A stretch of 64,000 nt of DNA from Brevundimonas alba (GTDB lineage: Bacteria; Pseudomonadota; Alphaproteobacteria; Caulobacterales; Caulobacteraceae), in contig NZ_JAATJM010000002.1 of assembly GCF_011927945.1 (NCBI RefSeq), positions 310,001 to 374,000 on the forward strand. The letters run 5' to 3'. Numbering within the stretch: the first letter of the stretch is position 1; each line of letters starts with the position of its first letter. Positions 1-8,988 of the stretch are shown here, in pieces. A program made the position numbers and the translations under genes. The notes beneath the pieces are model-generated. The model did no database searches. It was given only the letters and a program-made list of their open reading frames with translations, and was not told the origin of the DNA.

Positions 1-393
1 GGCGTCATAGATAATCGCGAAGTCGCGGCCGCCGAAAACGTTGGCGTTCAGCGTCTTGCTCGTATTGTTGACGAATAGGGAACTGGCGGCAAAGGCATTC
101 GCTGCCGCAGCCTCGCTTGCAAGACCACCGACGGTCCCCAAGGCGTCCGCAACCACGCTCAGGGTGCTGGAGCCGCTGTTGCGCTGAACAGTGACGCCGA
201 CGAGGTAGTCCTCGCACCGTTGGTCTGAGACCGCGATCAAGGCTGCGGCGAGTTCAGCGTGCTGCAGACTGCTGTCGACCATAGCCAAGGCCAAGGGCGG
301 CGGATTGATATTCCGCCCCAGCGCAGACGGTCCCAAGGTTTGGCACCCGGCTAGCGAGAGACAGGTTGCGGCCAGTAGAAACGGTGACTTCAT
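1..393 (-). CDS. Putative lipoprotein, C-terminus cut by window edge
   Basis: Minus-strand frame starting ATG at 393 and still open at base 1, so at least 131 residues are present and the end is missing. The N-terminus reads as a lipoprotein signal: MKSP, a hydrophobic run, then LSLAGC with the lipidated Cys at residue 17. The mature part is Ala/Ser/Val-rich with one more Cys near residue 60 (RCEDY). I do not recognise the family. It is probably exported and anchored in the outer or inner membrane; no partner is visible because the window ends here. Confidence 0.65.
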   Translation of the reverse strand, partial: MKSPFLLAATCLSLAGCQTLGPSALGRNINPPPLALAMVDSSLQHAELAAALIAVSDQRCEDYLVGVTVQRNSGSSTLSVVADALGTVGGLASEAAAANAFAASSLFVNNTSKTLNANVFGGRDFAIIYDA

Positions 394-485
394 GACAGCG
401 GCTCCACAACAAATGGTAGAACCTAACCGTATCAAATAGTCCGTCAATCACTGTTATTTGGCGGCGGATGGGCCCGAGCGGCCGA

Positions 486-2675
486 CTAGCCGTTCGGCTT
501 CCTGGTGCCTCTGACCTTGCCGCGCGCATCCTTGGGCGCCCACGGACGGTCGCCGCCCTTGGGCTTGCCCTTCCACGGCCGGTCGCCCGCGGCGGCCGGA
601 GCGGCGTCGGCGTCGGAGCGCGGCGCCCAGGGCGTCTTGCCCTCGGCGGACGGCTTCTTGACCCACGGCTTCTTGCCCGGAGGCGTCGGCGTATCGGGGG
701 TGCGCTTGACCCAGGGTTTCTTGCCCTCGGCCGCCGGAGCGGCGGAGTCCTCACGCTTCACCCAAGGCTTCTTCTCGCCCTGCGGACGGTCCTCGCGCGC
801 CTTCCAGGCCGGCTTGTCGCCATCCTCGCGCTTGACCCAGGGCTTCCTCCCCTCGGCCGGAGCAGCAGAGTCCTCGCGCTTCACCCAAGGCTTCTTCTCG
901 CCTTGCGGACGGTCCTCGCGGGCCTTCCAGGCCGGCTTGTCGCCGTCCTCGCGCTTGGCCCACGGCTTCTTCTCGGGGCGATCGCCGCCCGCGCCGGGCT
1001 TCTTGTCCCAGCGGCTGACCGGCTTCTCCGACGGACCCGGCTTCACGGCCGGATCGATCTTCACTCCGTCCTCAAGTCCCTGGGCGATGGCGGCCTCGAA
1101 CTTGGCCTTCATCTCCTGGGTGATCTCGAACTTGGTCTCGCGCTCGAAGATCTTGATCGAACCGATGTCGCGCTTGGTCACATGCCCCAGACGGCAGATG
1201 GTCGGCATCAGCCATTTCGGATCGGCGTTCTTGTCGCGGCCGATGTTGATGCGGAACCACGCCATGTCGCCCCCGCGGGCGAAGTCCGTATAGGGCACGT
1301 CCGCCTGGCCCTTGTCGTTCTTGCCGGTGGCCTGCTGGCGCTTCATCCGCTCGTCGTCATAGACCTCTTCCGGCGCCGGCAGCTTCTGTTGGTACAGGCG
1401 GATCAGGGCGGCCGCGATCTGCTCGGGCGTGCTCTTCCCCAGCAGCTGCCGGCCCATCGCCAGCATGTCCTCGTCCTCGACCGGAGCAGTCAGAACCGGA
1501 TCGGCCAGCATCCGCTTGCGGTCGTTCTCGACGATCATCTCGGCGCTCGGCGGCCCCGACCACTCGGCCGTGATCCCGGCCGAACCCAGCATCAGCTCGA
1601 CCTTGCGGCGGCGCGTATAGCTGACCAGCAGGACCGAGACGCCCTTCTTGCCGGCTCGGCCCGTACGGCCCGACCGGTGCAGCAGGCCGGCCTTGTTCAC
1701 CGGTATCTCGGCGTGAATGACCAGACCCAGATCGGGCAGGTCCAGACCGCGCGCGGCCACGTCGGTGGCGACGCAGACCCGCGCATGGCCGTCCCGCAGC
1801 GCCTGAAGCGCTTCCGACCGCTGGCTCTGCGTCAGTTCGCCGGACAGGCCGACGACCGAGAAGCCGCGCTCGCGCAGGCTCGACGTCAGATGCTTCACCC
1901 GCTCGCGCGTGTTGGCGAAGACCAGCGCGCCCGGGGCCTCGAAGTATCGGAGCACATTGACGACAGCCAGTTCGACCTCGTTCGGCGCGACCCGGATGGC
2001 CTTGTATTCGATGTCGGCGTGCGATCCCGCGCCCGCGACCGTGTCGATCCGCAGCGCGTCCTTCTGATAGGTCTTGGCCAGTTGCACGATGTCGCGCGCC
2101 AGCGTCGCCGAGAACAGCAGGGTTCGGCGCTCGGCCGGGGCCGCGTCGAGGATGAAGGTCAGGTCTTCCTGGAAGCCCATGTCCAGCATCTCGTCGGCTT
2201 CATCCAGCACGACGGCCTGCAGCGTCGACAGGTCCAGCGCGCCGCGCTCGACGTGGTCGCGCAAACGGCCGGGCGTGCCGACGACGATGTGGCAGCCGCG
2301 GTTCAGCGCCTGCCGCTCGACCTTGGGGTCCATGCCGCCGACGCAGGAGACGATCCGCGCCCCGGTCTGGGCGTACAGCCACTGCAGCTCGTTCGACACC
2401 TGCAGCGCCAGCTCACGGGTCGGGGCGATCACCAGCGCCACCGGCGCACCGAACTCCGCGAACTTCTCCGCCTCGCCCAGAAGGGTCGGGGCCAGCGCCA
2501 GGCCGAAGGCGACGGTCTTGCCCGAACCGGTCTGCGCCGAGACCAGCAGATCACGTCCAGAGCCATCTTCGTTCAGAGAGGCCTCAAGAACCGCGGACTG
2601 AACCGGCGTCGGCTCGGCATAGCCACGGGCGGAAAGCGCGCGGTCGAGCGCGGGATGACTGGCGGGGAAGGGCAT
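486..2675 (-). CDS. DEAD-box ATP-dependent RNA helicase with DbpA-type RNA-binding domain and repetitive basic tail
   Basis: ATP-dependent RNA unwinding, probably in ribosome assembly or cold-adapted RNA metabolism. Motifs in order, counting from the chosen ATG: PTPVQ (Q-motif side, about 22-26), AQTGSGKT (47-54), PTRELA (85-90), TPGR (134-137), DEAD (158-161), SAT (189-191), RGLD (about 309) and HRSGRTGR (333-340). A DbpA/CsdA-like RNA-binding domain follows around 470-545 (WFRINIGR, RDIGSIKIF). From about 560 to 729 the protein is a low-complexity Lys/Arg/Trp/Pro tail with repeated KKPWVKRED and DKPAWKARED blocks. The start was set at 2675 because the sequence there (MPFPASHPALDRAL) looks like family N-termini; a GTG at 2693 would add six residues. 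Helicase assignment is firm; the exact subfamily (DbpA, DeaD, RhlE) is not. Confidence 0.93.
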   Translation of the reverse strand: MPFPASHPALDRALSARGYAEPTPVQSAVLEASLNEDGSGRDLLVSAQTGSGKTVAFGLALAPTLLGEAEKFAEFGAPVALVIAPTRELALQVSNELQWLYAQTGARIVSCVGGMDPKVERQALNRGCHIVVGTPGRLRDHVERGALDLSTLQAVVLDEADEMLDMGFQEDLTFILDAAPAERRTLLFSATLARDIVQLAKTYQKDALRIDTVAGAGSHADIEYKAIRVAPNEVELAVVNVLRYFEAPGALVFANTRERVKHLTSSLRERGFSVVGLSGELTQSQRSEALQALRDGHARVCVATDVAARGLDLPDLGLVIHAEIPVNKAGLLHRSGRTGRAGKKGVSVLLVSYTRRRKVELMLGSAGITAEWSGPPSAEMIVENDRKRMLADPVLTAPVEDEDMLAMGRQLLGKSTPEQIAAALIRLYQQKLPAPEEVYDDERMKRQQATGKNDKGQADVPYTDFARGGDMAWFRINIGRDKNADPKWLMPTICRLGHVTKRDIGSIKIFERETKFEITQEMKAKFEAAIAQGLEDGVKIDPAVKPGPSEKPVSRWDKKPGAGGDRPEKKPWAKREDGDKPAWKAREDRPQGEKKPWVKREDSAAPAEGRKPWVKREDGDKPAWKAREDRPQGEKKPWVKREDSAAPAAEGKKPWVKRTPDTPTPPGKKPWVKKPSAEGKTPWAPRSDADAAPAAAGDRPWKGKPKGGDRPWAPKDARGKVRGTRKPNG
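745..969 (-). repeat. Two direct copies of a 123-bp (41-codon) unit in the helicase tail
   Basis: The coding DNA for the helicase tail contains two nearly identical tandem units offset by exactly 123 bp (for example GAGTCCTC at 745 and at 868). Each encodes DGDKPAWKARED, then RPQGEKKPWVKRED, then SAAPAEG. The few differences are mostly silent, and one copy has one extra Ala. The preserved frame suggests duplication under selection for length and charge rather than decay. Confidence 0.85.
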
Positions 2676-2762
2676 GGGGCGGTCCAATAGCACGATTCAG
2701 CGCGCGAACGGTCGGCGCGGAGAGCGGCGGACGGCGGCCTGTAGGGGGAGATAACGGCGAAA

Positions 2763-2837
2763 TGGTGGATGCGACAGGGATTGAACCTGTGACCCCCTCG
2801 GTGTGAACGAGGTGCTCTCCCGCTGAGCTACGCATCC
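2763..2837 (-). tRNA. tRNA-Val (anticodon CAC)
   Basis: The minus strand folds as a complete cloverleaf: acceptor GGATGCG (2837-2831) pairs with CGCATCC, a D-arm with GCTCAGCGGGAGAGC, an anticodon stem CCTCG/CGAGG around loop TTCACAC giving anticodon CAC, and a T-arm with GGTTCAATCC. The 3' CCA is encoded (TGG at 2763-2765 on the plus strand). It reads GUG valine codons, which are common in this GC-rich genome. Confidence 0.97.
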
Positions 2838-2887
2838 ATCAATCGGGGAGGCGGGGACATAGCTTGCTCGTCCCGTGCTGGCAAGCG

Positions 2888-4177
2888 TCAGATGCCCGCC
2901 GCCTTCACGGCGTCCGGCGTCTCCGCGTCCGGGTCGCCGGGCAGCCAGGCGACGCGTCCGTCGTAGATGTCCTCGTCGAGAATCCGCTCCTCCCGCGCCA
3001 CCAGCACCGGGACCAGCATCTGGCCCGTCACATTGGTCGCGGTTCGCATCATGTCGATGATCCGGTCGATGGCGACGATGTAGCCGATGCCCTCCAGCGG
3101 CAGGCCCGCCGTCGACAGCGTCAGGGTCAGCATGACGATGGAGGTGCCGGGCACACCCGCCGTGCCCAGCGACCCCAGCACCGCCGTCAGCCCGATCAGC
3201 ACATACTGGGTCAGGCTCAGGTCGATCTGGAAATGCTGGGCGATGAAGATGGCCGCGATGGCCGGATAGATGGCTCCGCAGCCGTCCATCTTGACGTTGG
3301 CGCCCAGCGGCACGGCGAAGGCGGCATAGGCCTGCGGCACGCCCAGCCGCTCGACCGTCTGGCGCAGGGTGATCGGCAGGGTGCCGAGCGAGGACGACGT
3401 CGCGAACGCCGTCTGCTGCGCCGCGAAGGCCCCGCGGAAGAAGCTGCGCACCTTGAGCCCATGCAGCTTCAGCAGGCCGGAATAGACCACCAGAATGTGG
3501 AACAGGCAGGCGGCGTAGATGGCGAAGATGAACTTGCCCAGCGGCAGCAGCGCCTCCCAGCCGTAGCCGCCCACCACCGAGCCGATCAGGCCGAACACCC
3601 CGAACGGCGTCAGCTGGATCACCCAGCGTGTAATGCGGAAGATAATGCTCGCCCCCTCATCGACCAGCCGCCGCACGCCTTGCGCCCGGTCGCCCAGCGC
3701 CACCAGCGCCGCGCCGACCAGAGCCGAGAAGAATATGATCTGCAGCACCTTGCCCTCGCTGAGGGCGGCGAAGGGATTCGTCGGCACGATGCCGATCAGC
3801 ACGTCCAGCGGCGTCGGGATTTCCCGCGCCTTCACCTCGCCCAGCGGCAGGTTCTCCAGCCCCAGCCCCGGGTTGATCAGATGGCCGAAGGCGAAGCCGA
3901 CCAGCACGGCCAGCAGGGAGGTGATGGCGAACCACACCAGCGTCCGCACCCCCAGCCGCACCGCGCCGACGCCTTCGCCCAGTTTGGCGATCGACGATGC
4001 GATGGTGAACAGCACCAGCGGCGCCACCACCATCCGGATCAGGTTCAGATAGACGTCGCCGATCGGCTGCAGCCAAACCTCGGCGCGCTCACGCAGGATC
4101 AGGCCCGCGACGATGCCGAGGGCGAAACCGGCGGCGGTGCGCTGCCAGAGGGGAATGGCGAAGAAGCGACGGAACAT
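2888..4177 (-). CDS. Dicarboxylate/amino acid:cation symporter (DAACS/GltP-DctA family)
   Basis: Inner-membrane secondary carrier taking up glutamate, aspartate or C4-dicarboxylates with H+ or Na+. 429 residues, normal for the family, with several long hydrophobic segments. Diagnostic motifs: SSSLGTLP in the position of the Ser-rich hairpin loop, GANVKMDGCG (equivalent of the NMDGT motif), GTAGVPG, and near the C-terminus DRIIDMMRTATNVTG (substrate/cation site with Asp, Arg, Thr and Asn). Substrate cannot be fixed from sequence. It sits alone between tRNA-Val and an SDR gene on the same strand. Confidence 0.9.
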   Translation of the reverse strand: MFRRFFAIPLWQRTAAGFALGIVAGLILRERAEVWLQPIGDVYLNLIRMVVAPLVLFTIASSIAKLGEGVGAVRLGVRTLVWFAITSLLAVLVGFAFGHLINPGLGLENLPLGEVKAREIPTPLDVLIGIVPTNPFAALSEGKVLQIIFFSALVGAALVALGDRAQGVRRLVDEGASIIFRITRWVIQLTPFGVFGLIGSVVGGYGWEALLPLGKFIFAIYAACLFHILVVYSGLLKLHGLKVRSFFRGAFAAQQTAFATSSSLGTLPITLRQTVERLGVPQAYAAFAVPLGANVKMDGCGAIYPAIAAIFIAQHFQIDLSLTQYVLIGLTAVLGSLGTAGVPGTSIVMLTLTLSTAGLPLEGIGYIVAIDRIIDMMRTATNVTGQMLVPVLVAREERILDEDIYDGRVAWLPGDPDAETPDAVKAAGI

Positions 4178-4267
4178 TGGACGGCCGGGGAGGGGAAGGG
4201 GCCGCTCAGATGTTGGTTCCCCGCCCGAACCGCAACCGCTTCGGCTGCAATTCCGGCGGGGATGGCC

Positions 4268-5005
4268 TCACCGGGGCCCGTTCAGCGCCGCGAACACCGC
4301 CGCATACTCGCCCCGGTCCGCCGCGCCGCTCAGGAATTTCACCCGCTCGACGAGGATTTCGTCGTGCCCGCCCGCCTCGAACAGGGCGAGGCTCTCCGCC
4401 GTGAATTCGGCCAGCGGCATGGAGTTTGGGTTCTCCGCATGGCCCGGCATCAGGTCCGTCGCCACCGCCGGCGGGCCCCATTCGATGACCTCGACACGGG
4501 TGTCCTGCAGCTGATGTCGCAGCGACTGGCTCCACGAATGGATCGCCGCCTTGGTCGCCGAATAGGTCGGCGTCGCCGCCAGCGGCACGAAGGCCAGTCC
4601 CGACGAGACGGTGACCACGCTGGCCCGCGCCTTCGACTTCAGATGCGGCAGCAGCGCCGCCGTCAGCCGGATCGGCCCCAGCAGATTGATGGCCACCGTC
4701 TGTTCGGCGATGTCGAGGTCGATCCCGTCCTCGGCCACCATGATCCCCGCGTTGTTGATGACCACGTTGAGGTCCGGGTGGGCGGCGATGACCCGCGCGG
4801 CGAAGGCCTTCACATCGGCGGCGTCCGCCACGTCGAGGGTCTCGAAGGCCATACCGGAGTTGGCGGCCGTGACCGCCTCCAGCGCCTCGCGCCGGCGTCC
4901 GGCGATGATGACCTTGGCGCCGCGGGCGTGCAGCGCCTCGGCCATGGCCTTGCCGATGCCCGAGCCGCCGCCGGTGATCAGAATGGTGTCGTTGCGGGTG
5001 TCCAT
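4268..5005 (-). CDS. Short-chain dehydrogenase/reductase (DltE-like SDR)
   Basis: 245-residue classical SDR. Cofactor motif TGGGSGIGKA near residue 11, NNAG near residue 88, catalytic Ser in VSSGL and YSATK as the Tyr/Lys pair. The N-terminal Rossmann fold with a GRRRE segment after strand 2 favours NADPH. Substrate unknown. It is divergent from the HxlR regulator at 5111, with an inverted repeat between them, so it is a likely target of that regulator. Confidence 0.88.
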   Translation of the reverse strand: MDTRNDTILITGGGSGIGKAMAEALHARGAKVIIAGRRREALEAVTAANSGMAFETLDVADAADVKAFAARVIAAHPDLNVVINNAGIMVAEDGIDLDIAEQTVAINLLGPIRLTAALLPHLKSKARASVVTVSSGLAFVPLAATPTYSATKAAIHSWSQSLRHQLQDTRVEVIEWGPPAVATDLMPGHAENPNSMPLAEFTAESLALFEAGGHDEILVERVKFLSGAADRGEYAAVFAALNGPR

Positions 5006-5050
5006 GGGTGTTCTCCGTCGATTGGATTTCCGACAGCCGCTGATCTAAAC

Positions 5051-5075
5051 CCTACACTTACGATCAGAAAGTAGG
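5051..5075. promoter_or_regulatory. Candidate operator dyad between SDR and HxlR genes
   Basis: CCTAC at 5051-5055 and GTAGG at 5071-5075 form an imperfect 25-bp inverted repeat; the extended half-sites CCTACACTT and CCTACTTTC agree at 7 of 9 positions. It is placed between two divergent genes and its size resembles the dyads bound by dimeric HxlR-type winged-helix repressors. Binding by the adjacent regulator is inference. Confidence 0.4.
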
Positions 5076-5110
5076 CACCGAAACGTGCTGTAGTTACCCA
5101 AGAGAGAGTC

Positions 5111-5515
5111 ATGGCTGACGCTGCCCCTCAGGCTCACCACTCCCCCGCCCATCCGCCGCTCGGCCCCCGGATCGAGGCGCTGGTCAACGAGGTCATCGGC
5201 CGCGTCGCCGACAAATGGACCATGATCTTGCTCGAGGTGCTCGAGGAACACGGCGAGCTGCGCTTCACCCGCATCGGCGAACTGGCCGGCGGAATCAGCC
5301 AGAAGATGCTGACCCAGACCCTGCGCCAGATGGAGCGCGACGGCCTCGTCATCCGGACCGTCCACCCCGTCATCCCGCCCAAGGTGGAATACCGCCTCAC
5401 CGACATGGGCCACAGCCTGTCGGAAGCCTTCTGCGGCGTGTGGAGCTGGGCCGAGACTCACCTCGATCGCATCGAGACCGCGCGCTCCGCCTTCGACGCC
5501 GCGAAGCAGGCCTGA
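5111..5515 (+). CDS. HxlR-family winged-helix transcriptional regulator
   Basis: 134 residues, the usual size for HxlR regulators. The core motif is seen as VADKWTMILLEVL (residues 32-44), followed by RFTRIGELAGGISQKMLTQTLRQMERDGLV, the recognition-helix region, and the wing around PPKVEYRLTDMG. The Cys that redox-sensing HxlR members carry before the DNA-binding domain is absent; the only Cys is residue 108. An AGAGAG ribosome-binding site precedes the ATG. Divergent from the SDR at 4268-5005, which it probably controls. Confidence 0.9.
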   Translation: MADAAPQAHHSPAHPPLGPRIEALVNEVIGRVADKWTMILLEVLEEHGELRFTRIGELAGGISQKMLTQTLRQMERDGLVIRTVHPVIPPKVEYRLTDMGHSLSEAFCGVWSWAETHLDRIETARSAFDAAKQA

Positions 5516-5579
5516 CACCCGCATCGCGGGGTGGGGGCGCTTCCTTTGCAGAATCCGTGGCGCGGGCTAGCGTCGCCGC

Positions 5580-6887
5580 ATGATCGACACGCCCGCACCT
5601 CGCTCCGCCTCCTCCGACGCCGCCGCTCCTGCCGATGTCGGGACGCTGCAGTGGTTCGTGTTCGGGCTGTTCTTCATCTTCGGCGGCATCACCAGCCTCA
5701 ATGATGTCCTGATCCCCAAGCTCAAGGAGCTGTTCGAGCTCAACTATTTCGAGGCCATGCTGATCCAGTCGGCCTTCTTCGCCGCCTATTTCATCGTCTC
5801 CCTGCCGGCGGCCCTGCTGATCCGCCGCACCGGCTATCTCAGGGGCGCGGCGCTCGGCCTGCTGGTCATGATGGGCGGCTGCCTGCTGTTCCTGCCCGCC
5901 GCCAACACCGGCCAGTTTCCGGCCTTCCTTGCCGCCCTGTTCGTGCTCGCCTCGGGCGTGACCATCGTTCAGGTCGTGGCCAATCCGCTGATCTCGATGC
6001 TGGGCGAGGCGAAGTCCGCCTCCAGCCGCCTCACCTTCGCCCAGGCCTTCAACTCGCTGGGCACCACCGTCTTCCCCTACGTCGGCGCCATCGTCATCCT
6101 CGGCACGCTGGCGACCGTCGATCCGTCGACCCTGACCGGCCCGGCCCTGACCGCCTACCGGGCACAGGAGACGCAGGTCATCACCTGGGCCTATCTGGCC
6201 ATCGCCGCCGCCATTTTCGTCGTCGCCGCCGTGGTCTGGATGAACCGCCGCCGCCTGACCGAGGACCACGGCCCCGCCGTCAACGTGGCCCAGGCCTTCG
6301 CCCTGCTGAAGCGACCCCGCTTCGCCTTCGGCTCGCTCGGAATCTTCGTCTATGTCGGCGCCGAAGTCGCGGTCGCCAGCATCATGGTCAACTATCTGAT
6401 GCAGGCCGACACCCTCGGCCTCGCCGCGCGTCAGGCGGGTGAACTGCTCGTCTTCTACTGGGGCGGAGCCATGGTCGGCCGTTTCATCGGCGCCGCCGTC
6501 CTGCGCGTGGTCCAGCCGTGGATCGTGCTGGCGACCGTCGCCTCCGGCTCTATCCTGCTGCTGTCGCTGTCGGCCCTGACCGGCGGGACCGTCTCCGGCG
6601 TCGCCATCCTCGCGGTCGGCCTGATGAATGCGATCATGTTCCCGACCATCTTCACCCTGGCCTCGGTGGGGCTCGGCAAGCGGGCCGCCGAGGGCTCGGG
6701 CATCATCTGCATGGCCATCGTCGGCGGCGCCCTGATCCCGCCCCTGACCGGCGCCGTGGCCGACGCCTCGACGCTCCGGGTGGCCCTGATCGTGCCGATC
6801 GTCTGCTACGCCGTCATCGTCGCCTTCGCGACTTACTGCCGCCGCTCGTCCGCCGCCGCGGTCGAGACCCCGGTCGAGCCCTACTGA
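5580..6887 (+). CDS. Sugar MFS transporter (FucP/GluP-like)
   Basis: 435-residue inner-membrane protein with about 12 hydrophobic segments. Family features: FIFGGITSLNDVLIPKLKELF at the first helix with the conserved Asn-Asp, QSAFFAAYF in helix 2, LTFAQAFNSLGTT around residue 150 and YVGAEVAVASIMVNYL in the second half, all typical of the fucose/glucose/galactose:H+ symporters. Probably imports a hexose. Its last 7 bases overlap the 3' end of the convergent gph gene. Confidence 0.88.
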   Translation: MIDTPAPRSASSDAAAPADVGTLQWFVFGLFFIFGGITSLNDVLIPKLKELFELNYFEAMLIQSAFFAAYFIVSLPAALLIRRTGYLRGAALGLLVMMGGCLLFLPAANTGQFPAFLAALFVLASGVTIVQVVANPLISMLGEAKSASSRLTFAQAFNSLGTTVFPYVGAIVILGTLATVDPSTLTGPALTAYRAQETQVITWAYLAIAAAIFVVAAVVWMNRRRLTEDHGPAVNVAQAFALLKRPRFAFGSLGIFVYVGAEVAVASIMVNYLMQADTLGLAARQAGELLVFYWGGAMVGRFIGAAVLRVVQPWIVLATVASGSILLLSLSALTGGTVSGVAILAVGLMNAIMFPTIFTLASVGLGKRAAEGSGIICMAIVGGALIPPLTGAVADASTLRVALIVPIVCYAVIVAFATYCRRSSAAAVETPVEPY

Positions 6888-7570
6888 GCCGCGATCAGCC
6901 GCCCGACCGCCGCCTCCAGCTCCGCGAACCGGTCGATCAGCACGTCGCCGCCCAGCTCCGCCGCCGGGATGGGCGTATAGCCGAAGGTCACCACCACGCA
7001 CGGCACCCCTGCGTTCTTCGCCGCCTGCACGTCCGGGGCCCCGTCGCCCACCATGATGCTCCGGGTCGGATCGCCGCCGGCCATCTGCACGGCCTCGCGC
7101 ACGTGCGCTCCGTCCGGCTTGCGCGCCGAGACCCGGTCCGGCCCGCAGACCACCGCGAAATGCCGGCCCAGCCCCAGCGCCTCGATCAGCGCCACCGACA
7201 GGTCCGTCCGCTTGTTCGTCGCCACGCACAGAATCGCCCCCCGCGCCGCCAGCCGGTCCAGCGTCTCCACCACCCCCTCATAGGGCTGGCTGTGCACGGC
7301 GATGTTGGCCAGATAGTCGTCGAGGAATTCCTGCAGCAGGGCAGGGGCCTGCGCGTCCTCCCAGACCGCGCCGGCCTCCTGGAACCCGTGTCGCAGCAGC
7401 GCCAGCGCCCCATGCCCGACCAGATGCTGCGCCGCCTCGACGGGCATCTGCGCAATGCCCCGCGCCGCCAGCATCCGGTTCAGCGTCCCGATCAGGTCCG
7501 CCGCCGTCTCCACCAGCGTCCCGTCCAGATCGAAGGCGATGGTCCAGCCGTCCAGATCCCGCTCAGCCAT
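6881..7570 (-). CDS. gph: Phosphoglycolate phosphatase, HAD hydrolase
   Basis: 229 residues. HAD motif I DLDGTLVET near residue 14, motif II in ATNKRTD, motif III Lys in RKPDGAHV, and motif IV MVGDGAPDVQAAKNA. The alpha-helical cap with HLVGHGALALL is that of Gph-type phosphatases, which remove phosphate from 2-phosphoglycolate arising from oxidative DNA repair. Convergent with the sugar transporter and divergent from glmU (65-bp gap). Other small-molecule HAD activity cannot be excluded. Confidence 0.87.
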   Translation of the reverse strand: MAERDLDGWTIAFDLDGTLVETAADLIGTLNRMLAARGIAQMPVEAAQHLVGHGALALLRHGFQEAGAVWEDAQAPALLQEFLDDYLANIAVHSQPYEGVVETLDRLAARGAILCVATNKRTDLSVALIEALGLGRHFAVVCGPDRVSARKPDGAHVREAVQMAGGDPTRSIMVGDGAPDVQAAKNAGVPCVVVTFGYTPIPAAELGGDVLIDRFAELEAAVGRLIAAQ

Positions 7571-7635
7571 CGTCCTCTCCCGCCGGTCGCCCCAATGGGC
7601 TAGACCGACCGAACGCCTAACCGCCGGACCGATTC

Positions 7636-8988
7636 ATGACCAGCACCCCGCATCCACGCGCAGCCATCATCCTCGCCGCTGGCCAGGGCACGCGGATGAA
7701 GTCGCCCCTGCCCAAGGTGCTGCACCCCGTCGGCGGCCGCGCCATGCTGGACCACGCCATCGACGCCGCCGAGGCCCTCGGCTGCGAGCGGATCGTGGTC
7801 GTCGTCGGCGCCCACTCGCCGGAGGTCCGCGACCACGTCGTTAAACGGCTGGGCGAGGACGCCATCGCCGTTCAGGACCCGCCGCTCGGCACCGGCCACG
7901 CCGTCCGCGCCGCCGAGGCGGTGCTGGGCGAATTCGTCGGTCAGGTGGTCATCACCTACGGCGACGTGCCCCTGCTGACCGCTGCCGACATCGAGCCGGT
8001 CTTCGCCGCCCACGACGGCGTCACCGTCATCGGCTTCGAGGCCGCCGACCCCGGCGCCTACGGCCGCCTCGTCATGGACGGCGACCAGCTCGCCGCCATC
8101 ACCGAGGCCAAGGAGGCGTCGCCCGAGGTTCTGGCCCTGACCGCCTGCAACTCCGGCGTCATGGCCGCCCCCGTCGGCCTGTTGTTCGACCTGCTGCGCG
8201 AGGTCCGCAACGACAACGCCAAGGGCGAATACTACCTGACCGACGTGGTCGAGCTGGCCCGCAAACGCGGCGCCCCGACCCGCGCCGTCTTCGCCCCCGA
8301 AGACGCCGTCATGGGCGTCAACGCCCAGTCCGAACTTGCCGTCGCCGAGACCCTGTTCCAGCGGGCGAAGCGGGAGGCCCTGATGGCCGCCGGCGTCACC
8401 ATGCCCGCCCCCGACACCGTTCATTTCGCCTTCGACACCGAGGTCGGCGGCGGCACGACGATTGAGCCCTATGTCGTCTTCGGCCCCGGCGCGAAGATCG
8501 CCTCCGGCGCCCGCATCCGCGCCTTCAGCCATGTGGAGGGCGCCACCGTCGCCGCCGGCGCCGAGGTCGGCCCCTACGCCCGCCTGCGCCCCGGCGCGGA
8601 TCTCGGCGAGAAGGTCAAGGTCGGCAATTTCGTTGAGGTGAAGAACGTCCGCATGGCCGCGGGCGCCAAGGCCAACCACCTCGCCTACCTCGGCGACGGC
8701 GACGTCGGCGCCAGGGCCAACATCGGGGCCGGGACCATCTTCTGTAACTACGACGGCTTCTTCAAACACCGCACCACGGTGGGCGAGGGGGCCTTCGTCG
8801 GCTCCAACAGTTCTCTCGTCGCCCCCGTGACCATCGGCGCCGGCGCCATGGTCGGCTCCGGCTCGGTAATCACGAAGGACGTCGACCCCGGGGACCTCGC
8901 CCTCGGCCGCGGCGAACAGAGCGCCAAACCCGGCTGGGCCGCCCGGTTTATGGACGCCATGCGGGCGAAGAAGGCGGCGAAGAAATGA
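7636..8988 (+). CDS. glmU: Bifunctional UDP-N-acetylglucosamine pyrophosphorylase / glucosamine-1-phosphate acetyltransferase
   Basis: Makes UDP-GlcNAc for peptidoglycan and LPS. The N-terminal uridylyltransferase shows [11 protein letters not shown] (about 13-23) and YGDVPLL; the C-terminal left-handed beta-helix has many hexapeptide repeats ([21 protein letters not shown]) and the acetyltransfer His in [10 protein letters not shown]. 450 residues, as expected. The last bases overlap rpiA by ATGA, so the two are translationally coupled. Confidence 0.97.
   Translation: MTSTPHPRAAIILAAGQGTRMKSPLPKVLHPVGGRAMLDHAIDAAEALGCERIVVVVGAHSPEVRDHVVKRLGEDAIAVQDPPLGTGHAVRAAEAVLGEFVGQVVITYGDVPLLTAADIEPVFAAHDGVTVIGFEAADPGAYGRLVMDGDQLAAITEAKEASPEVLALTACNSGVMAAPVGLLFDLLREVRNDNAKGEYYLTDVVELARKRGAPTRAVFAPEDAVMGVNAQSELAVAETLFQRAKREALMAAGVTMPAPDTVHFAFDTEVGGGTTIEPYVVFGPGAKIASGARIRAFSHVEGATVAAGAEVGPYARLRPGADLGEKVKVGNFVEVKNVRMAAGAKANHLAYLGDGDVGARANIGAGTIFCNYDGFFKHRTTVGEGAFVGSNSSLVAPVTIGAGAMVGSGSVITKDVDPGDLALGRGEQSAKPGWAARFMDAMRAKKAAKK

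Noticed and set aside
468-2690. Long plus-strand open frame over the helicase
   Set aside because: Low-complexity Arg/Leu/Gly translation and perfect antisense to a well-supported DEAD-box helicase.
2864-5074. Plus-strand open frame over symporter and SDR
   Set aside because: His/Gln/Arg-rich translation without family features; both minus-strand genes have clear motifs.
5397-7229. 610-codon minus-strand frame across HxlR and the sugar transporter
   Set aside because: Gly/Asp/Arg-rich antisense of genes with firm motifs.
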